Assembly (NCBI GenBank): GCA_016169945.1
Contig: JADLSH010000217.1
Location: forward strand, 2,604,001 to 2,668,000
Reading direction: 5' to 3'
DNA: 64,000 nt
DNA from: Trachythela sp. YZ-2020
Lineage: Eukaryota > Cnidaria > Anthozoa > Malacalcyonacea > Clavulariidae
Every line of letters starts with the position of its first letter. Position 1 is the stretch's first letter. The notes below the pieces were generated by a model. That model did no database searches and had not been told where the DNA came from. It was given only the letters and a program-made list of their open reading frames with translations. Below are positions 62,513 through 64,000 of the stretch, one piece after another. The position numbers and the translations under genes were made by a program.

Positions 62513-63497
62513 TATTACAGTCGATTTCAGTTCACTTTTCAACGCGCGGTTCCCAGGTTTGTTGTGAACTTGTCAATTACGTTTCGAAGTTCGCAAGTTG
62601 GGCGTGAACTTCGCAACCAACTTCCGAACTTCGCAACCAACTTCCGAACTTCGCAACCAACTTCCGAAGTTCGATTTGGATTTCAAATTTCGATTCGGAT
62701 TTCGAACTTCAGTAACAAGTATGAATTCCTTTAGTACACAAGGAAAAGCATTATCTGCTTTAGTTAGACAGAAAATTGTTGAAAAATGGTTAAATAATGA
62801 AGGAATTACCGAATAATGTGTGATTTCAATTGTAAACCATAGTTTGACAGGCTAGCAAGTTTAGCTCTCGTATTTGATAGTTACAGCAATAGCAATACAT
62901 AATTCAATGCATGAAATATTATAATATTATAACACTGTAAAACCAACAGAACGAAAACAATACCCGGCTACCTGCTACATTTAATCTAGTTTATTTTGAT
63001 TTACAGTTTGTAATTCCAAATCAACGCAACAAAAATAATTTATAACTAGTTAACTACCGTACCCGTTTCAGCTTTTTAGTTAGTTCTAGTTCAAGCAACA
63101 GTTTTCTGTCTAACTTTATCAGAAAATGCTTTACCTTGTGTACTGAACGAATTCATATAATTAGCGAAGTTTGAAATCCCAAATTGAAGTCCGAAATCCG
63201 AATCACACATTATTTCGGTAGTTCCTTCATTATTCAACCATTTTTCAACAATTTCCTGTCTAATTTTAGCAGATATAAATGCTTTTCCTTGCGTACTAAA
63301 CGAATTCATGCTTGTTAGCGAAGTTCGAAATCCGAATCAAATTTTGAAATCCAAATCGAACATCTGAAGTTGGTTGCGCAGTTCGGAAGTTGGTTTCGAA
63401 GTTCACGCCCAATTTGCGAACTTCGAAACGTAATGGGTAAGGTCACAACGAACTTGGGAACTGCGCGTTGAAAAGTGATCTGTCGAAATCGACTATA
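62513..63497. mobile_element. Palindromic Tc1/mariner-like remnant with two transposase N-termini in opposite directions
   Basis: The left arm (62513-62820, plus) and right arm (63090-63497, minus) share CACTTTTCAACGCGC near the tips, internal AACTTCGCAACCAACTTCCG repeats, and an ATG-initiated helix-turn-helix-like start (MNSFSTQGKAFSDKVRQK, VEKWLNNEGTTE). The right arm carries this start twice in tandem (63309 and 63165). Ends CAGTCGATTT next to TA fit Tc1/mariner-type insertion, but the rest of the transposase is absent. Confidence 0.6.
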
Positions 63498-63593
63498 AGA
63501 AGATATTGATATATATCAATATGATATATTATTATATGGCAAGCATTTGTTTTGGTAAACCGCGCAATTTGATTGGCTGCTGACGAGGCAGGA

Positions 63594-63626
63594 TTTTCCC
63601 GTATTGCCCACGGGCAATACGGTATT
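63594..63626. repeat. Perfect short hairpin
   Basis: CCGTATTGCCC / GGGCAATACGG with a one- to two-base loop. Lies between the palindromic element and the BEL/Pao fragment. Confidence 0.7.
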
Positions 63627-63749
63627 TTTATTGCCCTACGAAGCTGCGACGAACGCCGAGTTTCAAACAAAAAAATCGTCTAAAAGTCTTTCAAAATATT
63701 CTAAACCAAGAAAAATAAACCTAAAAGACAGAAAAAAGTCATCTAAGAA

Positions 63750-64000
63750 AAAAGTCATCTAAGCGTTGCTTGAAGAAGATGTTGAAGAATGCAAGATTAA
63801 ATTACGATGAACTCAATACGGTTCTTACAGAAGTGGAATCTGTTTTAAACTCAAGGCCTGTGACCTATGTTGAATCTGGTGAAACGGAAGAAGCGTTAAC
63901 ACCTTCACATTTATTAATGGGGAGATGTTCAATTGGAATGTCTAATTCGAGTGAGATAGAAACGATAGACATCTCTGGGACGGAGTTGACAAAGAGAGCG
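63750..64000 (+). mobile_element. BEL/Pao-like LTR retrotransposon fragment, integrase C-terminal region
   Basis: Reads RCLKKMLKNARLNYDELNTV then LTEVESVLNSRPVTYV and LTPSHLLMGR, a pattern diagnostic of the integrase end in BEL/Pao polyproteins. The match begins abruptly after two copies of AAAAAAGTCATCTAAG and runs off the right edge, so completeness cannot be judged. Confidence 0.8.

Overview
The window looks like intron-rich, AT-rich animal DNA, most likely cnidarian and perhaps octocoral. The reasons are split genes with GT-AG introns, a SAM-domain multi-exon gene of a kind common in anthozoans, SEA/serine-rich mucin-like surface proteins, CR1/L2-like and BEL/Pao-like retroelements, and many short inverted-repeat DNA transposons. 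There are no bacterial operons. The taxon is an inference; no marker gene settles it.

Layout. 1-11.04 kb: a giant, hierarchically duplicated serine-rich coding repeat read on the minus strand, running off the left edge. 11.0-20.6 kb: no gene found; it holds a 28-bp minisatellite split by a 1.65-kb DNA transposon with a 9-bp target duplication, a 202-bp MITE with a perfect 8-bp target duplication, a retroelement tail remnant and an AGGTTAAAA-rich repeat. 20.6-27.3 kb: a nine-exon minus-strand gene with an N-terminal SAM domain, similar to SAMD3-like cnidarian proteins, whose introns carry fold-back elements. It is paired head to head with a decayed C2H2 exon at 27.6 kb across a 330-bp gap containing a perfect CRE. 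27.8-37.5 kb: mostly repeats, including fold-backs, nested MITEs and one of two copies of a duplicated signal-peptide exon.

37.9-45.3 kb: a minus-strand locus of alternating serine-rich stalks and SEA-domain pieces ending in a transmembrane helix, interrupted by a degenerate CR1/L2-like retroelement. It is the best guide to what the 1-11 kb array encodes: a mucin-like, membrane-anchored surface protein. 45.4-49.6 kb: a SINE, a mobile element with 71-bp palindrome-bearing repeats, and a 760-bp inverted-repeat element. 49.69 kb: a TATA box and an unidentified first exon on the plus strand. 51.2-53.7 kb: a transposon with 30-bp inverted repeats and GCGGTT subterminal repeats, sitting at the splice donor of a minus-strand methyltransferase-like gene (53.7-57.0 kb). 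57.9-62.1 kb: a second palindrome-bearing satellite and a second copy of the duplicated signal-peptide region. 62.5-63.5 kb: a palindromic Tc1/mariner-like remnant. 63.75-64 kb: the edge of a BEL/Pao integrase.

Open issues. The serine-rich array has two nonsense codons and two small indels relative to its own internal copies, and the SAM gene has two one-base frame inconsistencies. These could be real decay, but collapse or indel errors in a noisy assembly would look the same. All splice sites were assigned by eye from GT-AG consensus and phase.
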